NCBI GenBank assembly: GCA_005116835.1 | Contig: SWDM01000018.1 | Location: forward strand, 479,499-543,498 | Source: Nitrospira sp. | Lineage (GTDB): Bacteria; Nitrospirota; Nitrospiria; Nitrospirales; Nitrospiraceae | Direction of reading: 5' to 3' | Length of the DNA: 64,000 nt | In this document: positions 26,988 through 34,243 of the stretch, one piece after another | How the letters are laid out: each line of letters starts with the position of its first letter | Position numbering within the stretch: position 1 is the stretch's first letter | Position numbers and translations under genes: made by a program | The notes under the pieces: model-generated | The model's input: the letters and a program-made list of their open reading frames with translations, nothing else | Told to the model about the DNA's origin: nothing | The model's database searches: none

Positions 26988-27144
26988 TGCGGCGAACCGT
27001 TCTCGTTTCAGCGAGCAAGTCGGCTCTGGTGAGTTTGACGCCTTCAATACCTGTGGAAGTGTAGACGGTCATCTGAAACATGGCATGGCGTTTTGCCGGA
27101 TCTACAAGGTAGGGGTTGGTTCTGTTCAGAGAACGTTTGAGCAT
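26944..27144 (-). CDS. small protein with Fic-inhibitor-like S-x3-E-G motif
   Basis: 66 residues from ATG 27144. The sequence RTNPYLVDPAKRHAMFQMTV and then STGIEGVKLTRADLLAE resembles small proteins of the NPYL-DPxKR type, and STGIEG fits the S/T-x3-E-G/N motif that blocks Fic active sites. Its last 44 bases overlap the end of the Fic gene on the other strand. A TATACT box lies eight bases before the ATG and no ribosome site is seen, so the message may be leaderless. Whether it neutralises the Fic protein is inference; class I antitoxins usually lie upstream of the toxin and on the same strand. Confidence 0.5.
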   Translation of the reverse strand: MLKRSLNRTNPYLVDPAKRHAMFQMTVYTSTGIEGVKLTRADLLAETRTVRRITSRESAKSSRSPR

Positions 27145-27273
27145 GGGCACAGTATAGCATGGTCTATTCCCTGCGTCTGCGCTCATGCCGATTCACCTTT
27201 GGTCCGCTTGTGCTCATCTCACGGCGGGGAGTGGGCTAACCTCACTGGCTACGTGCTCGATGCAAGGCTCGCT

Positions 27274-27648
27274 ATGCGGTTTCTCTTCCTACTTTTGCTC
27301 CTGCCACTGCACCGCTCCGTCCACGCGGAAGATCTCGGCGAGTTGAGTGCGAATCCGTACAACCCTGATTCCACGTCCAATCCCTTCGGGGCCGGCAGCC
27401 CCTTCAAGCCGGACGGCCTGAACAATCCCTTCAGTCCCTACGGCAGTCCCTTCAGTAACCAATCGGCGACAAATCCCTACGCGACCGACGCCCCAAGACT
27501 CTAAGATCAGCAGGGTCAGTACAGGGGCAAGCTGAGCGCGAATCCGTATGACCCCGATTCGACCAGTAACCCCTACGGCCGCTACGGCTCTCCGTTCTCA
27601 CCAGATTCGATCAAGAATCCCACCCAAAAACTTGAGGGTCAGGCGTGA
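27274..27648 (+). pseudogene. LSANP-repeat protein, copy 2, with in-frame TAA
   Basis: ATG 27274 opens a signal peptide (FLFLLLLLPLHRSVHA) and the same units as copy 1 (LSANPYNPDSTSNPFGAG). At 27502-27504 the TAT/TAC of copy 1 (QLYDQQ) is TAA. The frame then carries on with DQQGQYRGKLSANPYDPDSTSNP and ends at TGA 27646-27648. A shortened 76-residue product may still be made. High DNA identity with copy 1 indicates duplication. Confidence 0.75.
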
Positions 27649-27672
27649 CTATTGACTTGTTGTGACCTGACG
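27628..27672. repeat. TTGAGGGTCAGGCGTGAC element, copy 1
   Basis: The string TTGAGGGTCAGGCGTGACTATTGACTTG recurs at 41476-41503. Here it is followed by GTTGTGACCTGACGC, making a rough inverted repeat of about 45 bases between two parts of the LSANP gene. It may be the end of a lost IS200-like or REP-associated element. Confidence 0.5.
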
Positions 27673-27757
27673 CGTCCAATCCGATCTCCATGGATGCATC
27701 TCCCCGGCACGACCAGCAGAGAACCTATCACGGCAAGCTCAGCGCGAACCCCGTTTG

Positions 27758-27873
27758 TTGGTCTGGTTCATGAGTTTCTTTGGTTTGTTTGGTTCATTTG
27801 GTTTTCCAATCAGACAACCCAATGAACGAGACAAACGAAATAAACCAAACAAACGAAATGAACCAGTTTGGTC
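27758..27873. repeat. TTTGG-type palindromic repeat, copy 3
   Basis: Nearly identical to the copy at 26064-26176, including GGTCTGGTTCATGAGTTTC and the right end GAAATGAACCAGTTTGGTCT. It is placed after the GKLSANP codons of the LSANP remnant. Confidence 0.85.
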
Positions 27874-27895
27874 TCTCCCTTCGGCGCCGGGAATC

Positions 27896-28094
27896 CCTAG
27901 CCCGCATTATTCATGACAGTTCGTCGCGAAATCGCTGAGCCGCGTCGCGAGAGCGGCGCGCGGAGCCAGGAGGACCTGAGGCGTACTCGTGCAGTACGTT
28001 GAAGGTCCGAGGGGCGAGCCCGCCGACCGAAGGCTCGTCGTAGTAGCGGATCGGCGATTGCAGCAGAAGTGTTCATGATTAATGCAGGCTTGAG
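27896..28094. repeat. 199-bp palindrome-bounded element (GCATTATTCA family)
   Basis: Ends AGCCCGCATTATTCATGA and TCATGATTAATGCAGGCT form an inverted repeat. The inside has GC-rich hairpins and a short palindrome GAGGCGTACTCGTGCAGTACGTTGAAG like the core of the 120-bp repeat family. It splits the LSANP remnant. A larger relative lies at 1574-2006 and an end-like fragment near 47141. Confidence 0.6.
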
Positions 28095-28149
28095 CCCCAG
28101 CAGTCCCACGAATCCCTACGGCCGCGGCCTTCGGATTGAAGGGCGCTGA

Positions 28150-28419
28150 TTCAGTCGCTGAGGAATAGAAAAATGTGCTGGGAGTCTTTTCTGCAGGTCT
28201 GAAATATCGACTAAATCGAGTGGCCAGGGCTGCCCTCTATACTCCCTCCAAGCTCGCTCGTTATCTCTCTAGGGATGGGGGCTGATTGATCTTCCACTGC
28301 GCGCGTCCAACGAGGGCCTTCTGAGGCCGCGCGTTGCGCGAGCAAAGAAGATCATCAGCCTCCGTCCCACCCTCTGTTCCGAGAGCAGGAGGGCGGCCAG
28401 TCTACCCTTCCCATCCTTT
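28150..28419. other. gap with a GC-rich palindrome, no supported gene
   Basis: Contains GCGCGCGTCCAACGAGGGCCTT opposite AGGCCGCGCGTTGCGCG (about 28299-28340), a strong imperfect hairpin. Minus-strand frames here look like read-through from the truncated toxin gene rather than real protein. Confidence 0.45.
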
Positions 28420-28551
28420 TCATCGTGAGGGCTCTGCGAGCAAGAATGGTACTTGGAACCCTTCCTGCGGAACCGTGTCGGTATCGTGTCCCAGCTCGGC
28501 AAGCAGCCGGACTAACCTGGTCGGGAAGTTCTCGTCCAGTTTGATCTTCAC
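28420..28551 (-). pseudogene. truncated DUF5615-type PIN-like toxin
   Basis: GTG 28551 overlaps the stop of the DUF433 gene (GTGA). The first 31 residues (VKIKLDENFPTRLVRLLAEL, then GHDTDTVPQEG) are a perfect DUF5615 start, including the acidic pair of the PIN-like site. After that the sequence leaves the family and stops at 43 residues, where about 110-120 are expected. The rest is missing, so a toxic nuclease is unlikely to be made. Confidence 0.75.
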
Positions 28552-28787
28552 GCGATATGCGGGATGCTCGGAAGTGGCAGATCCTCTTCAGCCGAAGAGG
28601 CGGCGAAAGCAATCACAGCGCGCACAGCATGCTCTGTCAGAGTTGGAAAATCATCAAGGATATCCTGGATGCTGGCCCCCTCGGCTAGGCTCGCAAGAAT
28701 GGTACGCACGGTCACCCTTGTGCCCTTGACTACAGGTTCTCCGCCGCAAATCGTCATATCACGCACAATGTATTCTTGATAGTTCAT
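28548..28787 (-). CDS. DUF433 antitoxin-like protein
   Basis: 79 residues beginning MNYQEYIVRDMTICGGEPVV, then KGTRVTVRTILASLAEGAS and ILDDFPTLTEHAVRAVIAFAA, the full DUF433 helix-turn-helix fold. These proteins are the usual upstream partners of DUF5615 toxins. Here the partner overlaps by four bases but is truncated, leaving an apparently intact antitoxin without a working toxin. Confidence 0.85.
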   Translation of the reverse strand: MNYQEYIVRDMTICGGEPVVKGTRVTVRTILASLAEGASIQDILDDFPTLTEHAVRAVIAFAASSAEEDLPLPSIPHIA

Positions 28788-28978
28788 ACGATTTCCCCCG
28801 ATCCCTCGGATGCGGCACCACTCCGTGAGAAACGGTCATGGAACCTTCCACCGGCCAACTCTCAATGCAGACAATTCGACTCTCGCATGGCAACGCCTAT
28901 CAGGTCGTGAAACTGCGCTGACCATCATTAATACGATGATCGCCAACTACTGGCGCTGTCGGCATCTGTCCCTTCAAT

Positions 28979-29004
28979 TCACTCAACACTCAGCACTCAG
29001 CACT
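28979..29004. repeat. CAGCACTCA simple repeat
   Basis: CACTCAACACTCAGCACTCAGCACTT, the complement of the run at 25723-25757. It lies just beyond the 3' end of the VapC-like gene. Confidence 0.6.
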
Positions 29005-29012
29005 TCCCAGAA

Positions 29013-29456
29013 TTAGTCGTCTTCCGGGTTGACGATATGGAGGCCGGCCGAATGACAGGCCGTCAGCAGTTGCGCATCGGCGCTGACGACGGTCAGCCGT
29101 AAGGGTTTGAGTTCCAATGCCAGCGCCAAATGCAATACTTGTGGTGTCCTGAGGGACGGATACTCCAGCGCGAGTTCTTTCGAGGCTAAGTAGGTCTGCA
29201 TCGTGGGGGCGATAAACTGGAAGAGTCCCTCCTGCGATTCCCTCTCGAACTTATGGATGACCGAGTAACAATCGTCTCGGGTAATTTCTCCAGCGTGGGC
29301 TCGATTGGCGAAGGCCGTATAAAAATCGATGATAGACCACGTCGGCAGGATCGCCACTTTGCTCCGCTTCACCATCAGTCTGTTGACGATGCGAGTGCCG
29401 CGCTCCATGCTATACCGTTTCACCAAAGCCGTTGAGTCGAAATAGTAGTATGGCAT
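29013..29456 (-). CDS. VapC-type PIN-domain ribonuclease
   Basis: 147 residues. The N-terminal YYYFDSTALVKRY carries the first acidic residue of the PIN site; further acidic positions lie in SIIDFYTAFA and near VVSADAQLLTACHSAGL. PIN toxins of this type cut RNA and are held by an antitoxin encoded just upstream. Here the gene follows the 92-residue protein at 29461-29739 by four bases on the same strand, forming a typical two-gene module. Confidence 0.8.
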   Translation of the reverse strand: MPYYYFDSTALVKRYSMERGTRIVNRLMVKRSKVAILPTWSIIDFYTAFANRAHAGEITRDDCYSVIHKFERESQEGLFQFIAPTMQTYLASKELALEYPSLRTPQVLHLALALELKPLRLTVVSADAQLLTACHSAGLHIVNPEDD

Positions 29457-29460
29457 GCGG

Positions 29461-29739
29461 TCACACTCTTCCCTTCAGAATGATGGCGGCCAGGGGGCCT
29501 GACATTTTTGAGAGCCGATCTTGGAGTTCGTCCAGCGGGAGATCGTCATACCCCTCCTTGCGAAACTTGTCTGCGAGATTGCCTTGATTGAACGACGCCG
29601 TGTCGTTTTTGAGCCGATCACCCAGCCGACGTTTTGCTAAACGACTGGGAACCCGCTGTTTTGTTACAGTCAGCCCGCGGCCCCGGCTGCGTGGCGCGCG
29701 CCCCGATACTTGTCCGACTTCCGACTTCGATGTAGCCAT
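29461..29739 (-). CDS. probable antitoxin partner of the PIN-domain protein
   Basis: 92 residues from ATG 29739, with AGAGGGAGAGGGAAGG upstream on the minus strand. The N-terminal half is basic (RAPRSRGRGLTVTKQRVPSR), suitable for DNA or RNA binding; the C-terminal half (DDLPLDELQDRLSKMSGPLAAIIL) is acidic and helical, suitable for blocking the toxin. No named antitoxin family is recognised; the role is inferred from size and position. Confidence 0.6.
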   Translation of the reverse strand: MATSKSEVGQVSGRAPRSRGRGLTVTKQRVPSRLAKRRLGDRLKNDTASFNQGNLADKFRKEGYDDLPLDELQDRLSKMSGPLAAIILKGRV

Positions 29740-29759
29740 ACCTTCCCTCTCCCTCTGAG

Positions 29760-30923
29760 TTAGTGGATTGCAGACGCCGGCATAGATCCAGACCCGTCCC
29801 GCGGGCATCCCGCAGGCTGGCTCGCCTGCGCCGGCAATTCCGATTCTCCATACACATGTCCCGCAATGGCCTTCGCCACATCGGTCGAAAATTCCTGCTG
29901 CATGACACGCACAACTTTGGCTATTGCCTCACGATCCGTTAGATGGCCTTCCTTCCCACCTTTTGAAAGAGCCCCGACCACCCTCTGGCTGGTCAAATCC
30001 ACAACTTCGAAATCACTGCACCAGCGCACGAACTTGAACTGCGGATCGCGCACGTCGATCGGCCACACCCGCACCACTCCCCGCACAAGCAGTTCCGGAA
30101 TTGGGCCGCCGGAATCGACACCCACTGAAGAATCCCCACCCCACAACCGACTTGTTACTTGCAGCCCTTCTTTCAACAATCCCTCCATCAAGGCCCGTTG
30201 CGCCGGTTCAACCTGATCGCCGGTCACTGCAACTGCCAGCACGAGATTCGTCGCGAGGAATTGCTCAAGTTCGCGTGCGAGTTCACTCACGCGGTAGGCT
30301 GAGGCGATGCCCTGTCCGCTGGGTCGAATCACGCGAAGATCGGCATTATAGGTCTCCCGCAACACGAGATTTCTGGCGGCCCGTCTCAACGCTCTGACCC
30401 GTGCCAGCTTATCGGACGGTCGGTGAGCCTCCTCGACATCCTCTCCGATCGAGCGGTCCAACAGAGAAATCCGTTCCATGAACGACATCTCTGCCTGGGG
30501 CCGATGCATCCCCGCTAGTGCGTAATAAAGCCCCTTGCGCACATCGAACCATCGATCGACGATCCGGACATTCTCCAACACTTTATCCGTCGACACACGA
30601 GTCAGATTGTCGAGCGTTAAGCGCCGTTCAGCGCTGCTCTGTCCTCGCTGCTCGATCACCAAATACGATTCCCAATCTTTTGCCTGCGCGCTGACCTCGG
30701 CTTTGAATACACGAGCCACCGATGCATAGGCTCGATCCTCGGCTCCTGCGCGGTTCTCCGACTGCCCGATACCGACAAGATATTGACTGGCCGGATAGGC
30801 CTCGCTCACGCCGTCAATCCAGTCCGGTTTCGATTGCCCTCCCAGCCATGCACAGCCGGATAGCGCCACCAATACCAACGCCACCGACGAGATTTGGCGA
30901 AGGAACAGCGCGCGCGCACTCAT
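29760..30923 (-). CDS. LPP20-like lipoprotein, long form
   Basis: 387 residues with a lipoprotein signal ending VALSGCAW (Cys 24). The segment KPDWIDGVSEAYPASQYLVGIGQ with RAYASVARVFKAEVSAQ is the LPP20 domain; the remaining 250 residues have no recognised fold. ATG 30923 overlaps the stop of the COG3014-like gene, so they are translated together. The group COG3014-like, LpoB-like and LPP20-like lipoproteins is found together in other Gram-negative bacteria (recalled), suggesting an outer-membrane complex tied to peptidoglycan synthesis. Confidence 0.8.
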   Translation of the reverse strand: MSARALFLRQISSVALVLVALSGCAWLGGQSKPDWIDGVSEAYPASQYLVGIGQSENRAGAEDRAYASVARVFKAEVSAQAKDWESYLVIEQRGQSSAERRLTLDNLTRVSTDKVLENVRIVDRWFDVRKGLYYALAGMHRPQAEMSFMERISLLDRSIGEDVEEAHRPSDKLARVRALRRAARNLVLRETYNADLRVIRPSGQGIASAYRVSELARELEQFLATNLVLAVAVTGDQVEPAQRALMEGLLKEGLQVTSRLWGGDSSVGVDSGGPIPELLVRGVVRVWPIDVRDPQFKFVRWCSDFEVVDLTSQRVVGALSKGGKEGHLTDREAIAKVVRVMQQEFSTDVAKAIAGHVYGESELPAQASQPAGCPRDGSGSMPASAIH

Positions 30924-32413
30924 GGCATCACCCGTTGGAGAAGCACGGCGGTTTCACCAGGCTCAAGGGACAGGCTCCTCATGGCCTCAGATGTCATGGG
31001 ATTGGACGGCCCGCCGGCTGATTGGATCTGCACCTGATAGCGCCCCGGTGGAACCCAGACCCGCGCAAGATGGATTTCATCGGGTAATGTTTGCCAACTC
31101 CGCTTGTCTGCTTCTTCGGACGACACAGCCAGTCCTTTCGCCAACAACCCAACCAAAAGACCGACCAAGGGCCCCGCATCTTTCCCCGCTGCCTGCTGAG
31201 CCCCACGCGCCACCCCCTCGGCCAGCGCAAACTTTGTGGCGGCACGGGCGAGTGCCTTAACCGTAATGCCGGTTATTCGCTCAGAAAGCGCCTTATCTGC
31301 TAATGCCGACACGTTATGCACCAATTCCGTGTTCACCGTCACCTTCGTCCTGTCGTCTTGAAGAAGACTCACGCTATCGACAGGTACCTGCGTCTTCTGC
31401 GGGATGAGCCGCGGCAAGGCCACGCGAACGACACGCCCATTCAGTCCATACAGCACACTGTCTACCGCCCGGTTGGGCTGTCGGTTCGCTTGTACAATCC
31501 CGCGATTGAGCAGCACCAGCTGGAGCGCGTCGAGACTGATGGGCAGGTCAAGAAACTGATCCTCCTTGCGTGGCGCCCGACCATTATAACTGATCACGAC
31601 AACTTGAGCGAGCCGTTCCAACGACTGACTGGTTTCCCACTTCGTATCGGGAAACAGACGTCGGTACTCAGCCAACTCCTGAGTAAAGCGCAGGGCCTCG
31701 GCAGTCCGCAACAAATCTTCCCGCAACTGGGGTGGCACTCCCATGGAAGACCAAACCCTGGTAGCCTCATACGTCTCGTAGGCCTTTCGATAGGCGATAA
31801 ACGCATTATTGATGTCACCGGTACTTTCATAGAGGATGCCGCTCAGATAGCGAGCAAACCCGTCCTCTCGGTACGCCCCCTTCTCCTGAGTTCGATCCGA
31901 TAGGACGTTGAGCCGATGGTCGATCCGACGAGCCTCGACCAGCGCTCCTTGCCACTGACCCAGCACCGCATAGTTAATCGCCTTCAGCACATTGATCAAG
32001 ACCTGTTCAAAGGGATCCCCCTCATAGGGCAGCGCCGTATCGTTCGTCATGAAGGCGAGAGTTTCCGTTCGAATCACCCTGGTGTAGAGGCGATCCAGTT
32101 CCTCCTCTGCTTGCTCCAATACAGCGTTGCTCTGCTGATAGTCGCCCACAAGTTGAAGGGTCATTCCTCGATCCATGCCATAGAGCACACGGCTTTTTTC
32201 GCCATAGTCCTTTTCGGCTTGTTGGACAATGGCATCGGCGCCCTTGGGGTCGTTGGCGCGCAAGCTTGCGTCGATGAGGAGATAGCGGTTAACCGAGGGG
32301 CTACATCCGGAGAGGAGCGCGACGACGGCTAGGGTAAAAAGGATCCGGACGGAAATACAAACGCCCCACCGTGCCTGAAGAGGGGCGGTGGGGCGTGCGA
32401 CAAGAGAGCTCAA
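30920..32413 (-). CDS. COG3014-like lipoprotein with helical repeats
   Basis: 497 residues, with signal LFTLAVVALLSGCSPS. The region of about 40-270 is helical and TPR-like (ALVEARRIDHRLNVLSD, GFARYLSGILYESTGDINNA), followed by a beta-rich part and a glycine-rich hydrophobic patch (AGPLVGLLVGLLAKGLA). This matches the COG3014 family of unknown function. No ATG is near the signal; I used TTG 32413, but the start is uncertain. It follows the LpoB-like gene by 14 bases and overlaps the LPP20-like gene by four. Confidence 0.78.
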   Translation of the reverse strand: MSSLVARPTAPLQARWGVCISVRILFTLAVVALLSGCSPSVNRYLLIDASLRANDPKGADAIVQQAEKDYGEKSRVLYGMDRGMTLQLVGDYQQSNAVLEQAEEELDRLYTRVIRTETLAFMTNDTALPYEGDPFEQVLINVLKAINYAVLGQWQGALVEARRIDHRLNVLSDRTQEKGAYREDGFARYLSGILYESTGDINNAFIAYRKAYETYEATRVWSSMGVPPQLREDLLRTAEALRFTQELAEYRRLFPDTKWETSQSLERLAQVVVISYNGRAPRKEDQFLDLPISLDALQLVLLNRGIVQANRQPNRAVDSVLYGLNGRVVRVALPRLIPQKTQVPVDSVSLLQDDRTKVTVNTELVHNVSALADKALSERITGITVKALARAATKFALAEGVARGAQQAAGKDAGPLVGLLVGLLAKGLAVSSEEADKRSWQTLPDEIHLARVWVPPGRYQVQIQSAGGPSNPMTSEAMRSLSLEPGETAVLLQRVMP

Positions 32414-32427
32414 CGCGGTCGTGGAGC

Positions 32428-33039
32428 CTAAAAAATGGAACGTTTCTTTTCGACGACTTTCTTAATCTTCTTCTGGCCGTACCAAACCTTGGCGTTATTT
32501 TCCAAATCCACCATCTGCAGATCGACCTGGTAGAACACCGCCTTCGTGCCTTCGGCCTCATCGAGGATCGTTGCAATGGTGCCCTTCATCATATAATCGG
32601 CGCCGATCTCTTTTCCCGGCGCTTTCTGCGTATCCTCTCGCGCGTACATGGCTTGTTCTTTACGTTCAGTGCGCAGCTCCTCGCGATCTCCCTTTCCTGC
32701 CACAAACGTCACCTTTTGAGAGTTCGTAAGTTCACGCTCAAGGTCGGTCACAAATGTATTGACGTTAATATGTTCGTGGCTGCTGTTCTGAATCGTCCCG
32801 ACGACGACGACCGGTTGACGCCGCTTCGAGGTTGAAAAATTGTTGAGCCATGGGAACTCCAGCGCCTCTTTGACCATAGACTCGGCCACAATCCTGGAAT
32901 CCGTATCGTTCCAACGGCCACTGAGATCCGTGACGACACCAGCATCGACCCTCGTGATTCTCGTCTCCTGGGCACAGCCGGCCAGCGACAACACTGTCAG
33001 TATTACAAGTCCGATTCGTCCTCTATCCATCACACTCAC
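32428..33039 (-). CDS. LpoB-like penicillin-binding-protein activator lipoprotein
   Basis: 203 residues from GTG 33039, which has AGGAGG seven bases upstream. Lipoprotein signal LTVLSLAGCAQE. The mature part has DLSGRWNDTDSRIVAESMV, VVVVGTIQNSSHEHINVNTF and GADYMMKGTI, characteristic of LpoB. In E. coli LpoB reaches from the outer membrane to stimulate PBP1b; the same role here is inferred. It leads the lipoprotein unit with the COG3014- and LPP20-like genes. Confidence 0.82.
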   Translation of the reverse strand: MSVMDRGRIGLVILTVLSLAGCAQETRITRVDAGVVTDLSGRWNDTDSRIVAESMVKEALEFPWLNNFSTSKRRQPVVVVGTIQNSSHEHINVNTFVTDLERELTNSQKVTFVAGKGDREELRTERKEQAMYAREDTQKAPGKEIGADYMMKGTIATILDEAEGTKAVFYQVDLQMVDLENNAKVWYGQKKIKKVVEKKRSIF

Positions 33040-33086
33040 GCGATACCTCCTCGCAGATGCAATACGTAACAGTTCGTCGGGAGTCC

Positions 33087-33653
33087 TTATCGTGGCGCCC
33101 GCTTATCTTCTTCTTTCTCCAGCTTCTCAAAGAGCTTATCGGCATTTCTCCTGACGAAATCACGAACCTGGGAGTTGAGTTCCTTGGCCTGCTCTAGATT
33201 GTTCTTCATATCCTCGAGATTCAACTTGGCCAACACATAGTAGGTGCTGGTCTTCTCATCCTTATAGCGTTCGATGGGGCGCACACCGCTGAGGGTGGTG
33301 GCCGTCACCGTCTTGATAGCCCGCTCGACATTCTGTTCTTCCACACCCTTGCTGAAATCTCCCGCTGTAGTGGAAGCCGCATAGTCGCGCATCAAATACC
33401 CGGTGTAGGTTTCAAATGTCTTGGCGATTTCCGCTCTGGCCCGGTTTTCTGCCGTGTCCCAGGCCAGCGGCTCGTTGCGCACGCCGGTTACGGACCCGAC
33501 ACCATAAAACCCTTTATTATCTTTTTCGTTAAAGGCCCCCGACCCTTGCTTCACCCAATTGGGAGGACCGCCACAGGCAGCAAGTCCGATCATCAGGGCA
33601 ACAGCCACTCCTCCCCCGACCAACCTCGACCTGAACCCCAGTATTCCATTCAT
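33087..33653 (-). CDS. LPP20-like lipoprotein, short form
   Basis: 188 residues from ATG 33653, which has AAGGAGG upstream. Signal with lipobox GLAACGG, followed by the LPP20 domain: PPNWVKQGSGAF, KGFYGVGSVTG and AEIAKTFETYTGYLMRDY. The end is a charged helix (LFEKLEKEEDKRAPR). It is the first gene of the envelope group on this strand, 47 bases before the LpoB-like gene, and probably shares its promoter. Confidence 0.85.
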   Translation of the reverse strand: MNGILGFRSRLVGGGVAVALMIGLAACGGPPNWVKQGSGAFNEKDNKGFYGVGSVTGVRNEPLAWDTAENRARAEIAKTFETYTGYLMRDYAASTTAGDFSKGVEEQNVERAIKTVTATTLSGVRPIERYKDEKTSTYYVLAKLNLEDMKNNLEQAKELNSQVRDFVRRNADKLFEKLEKEEDKRAPR

Positions 33654-33836
33654 GCGCAGCCTCCTTAAGTGACGATCAGGACAATAAAACCGCAGTGAAT
33701 CCATGCTAGATGCCGACGATGATGGTTCGAGAATTCACACGAAATCATGCTAACATGCACCCCCTATCCAGTCAACGCAACCAACCAATGGGGCAAAGGT
33801 TGACCGTTTCACTCTACCCCGATAAGGAGCGCACCT

Positions 33837-34007
33837 GTGGCAGACGTTCAGATCGATGACGGAATCATTAAGATTCTGAGCCTGGAGGTTCAAGACCCTA
33901 AAGCAGCAGCAGTTCTCGCCGAGTACCCCCAAACACGTTGGGCAGAAATCACACGCAAAGCCGTGAAGATAGGACTCGGATATCTCAAGGGCGGTGAAAG
34001 ACCCTAG
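33837..34007 (+). CDS. small hypothetical protein, 56 residues
   Basis: GTG 33837 is preceded by AAGGAG with good spacing. The product starts ADVQIDDGIIKILSLEVQDP and contains AAAVLAEYPQTRWAEITRKAVKIGL; it is probably helical, soluble and amphipathic. Divergent from the lipoprotein genes. A 120-bp palindromic repeat begins seven bases after its stop and may end its transcript. No family recognised. Confidence 0.55.
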   Translation: MADVQIDDGIIKILSLEVQDPKAAAVLAEYPQTRWAEITRKAVKIGLGYLKGGERP

Positions 34008-34013
34008 CGCAGG

Positions 34014-34135
34014 CGGCTGAAAAAGCTCGCCAGTTTCGTTCTCACCTCGAAAGCATCCTCAACGTAGCCCAGAGGCTACGCCTCCGGTGCTTTCTTCGGC
34101 TGCGGCCTTGCTGGACAACCTTTTTGAGCAGCCTG
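34014..34135 (+). repeat. ~120-bp palindromic repeat (GCTGAAAAA family), copy 2
   Basis: GGCTGAAAAAGCTCGCCAG ... CTTGCTGGACAACCTTTTTGAGCAGCC, with core CCTCAACGTAGCCCAGAGGCTACGCC. The core palindrome differs from other copies by compensating changes (GTAGCC/GGCTAC instead of GTACCC/GGGTAC), which suggests that pairing is selected or preserved. Confidence 0.85.
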
Positions 34136-34243
34136 CGAGCCATCCAAGGCTGGTGAAGGTTCGATGTCAGAATTTTGAGCATTTGGGAGCTTCGAGTCGC
34201 GCCTTTCTCGCGTGTCTCGCACTTCACGCACCCGTGAAGCCTA

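Larger units (their letters stand above)
27671..28149 (+). pseudogene. LSANP-repeat gene remnant with two nested insertions
   Basis: Fragments in the same sense as copies 1 and 2: DQQRTYHGKLSANP (to about 27757), then a TTTGG palindrome, then SPFGAGNP (about 27876-27896), then a 199-bp palindrome-bounded element, then PTNPYGRGLRIEGR ending at TGA 28147-28149. The order of fragments is that of one continuous ancestral gene. Copy 1 carries the same palindrome at the same codon and the same YGRGLRIEGR tail. Confidence 0.7.

Noticed and set aside
28269..28729. Several overlapping frames on both strands
   Set aside because: They shadow the truncated DUF5615 and DUF433 genes and a GC-rich hairpin.
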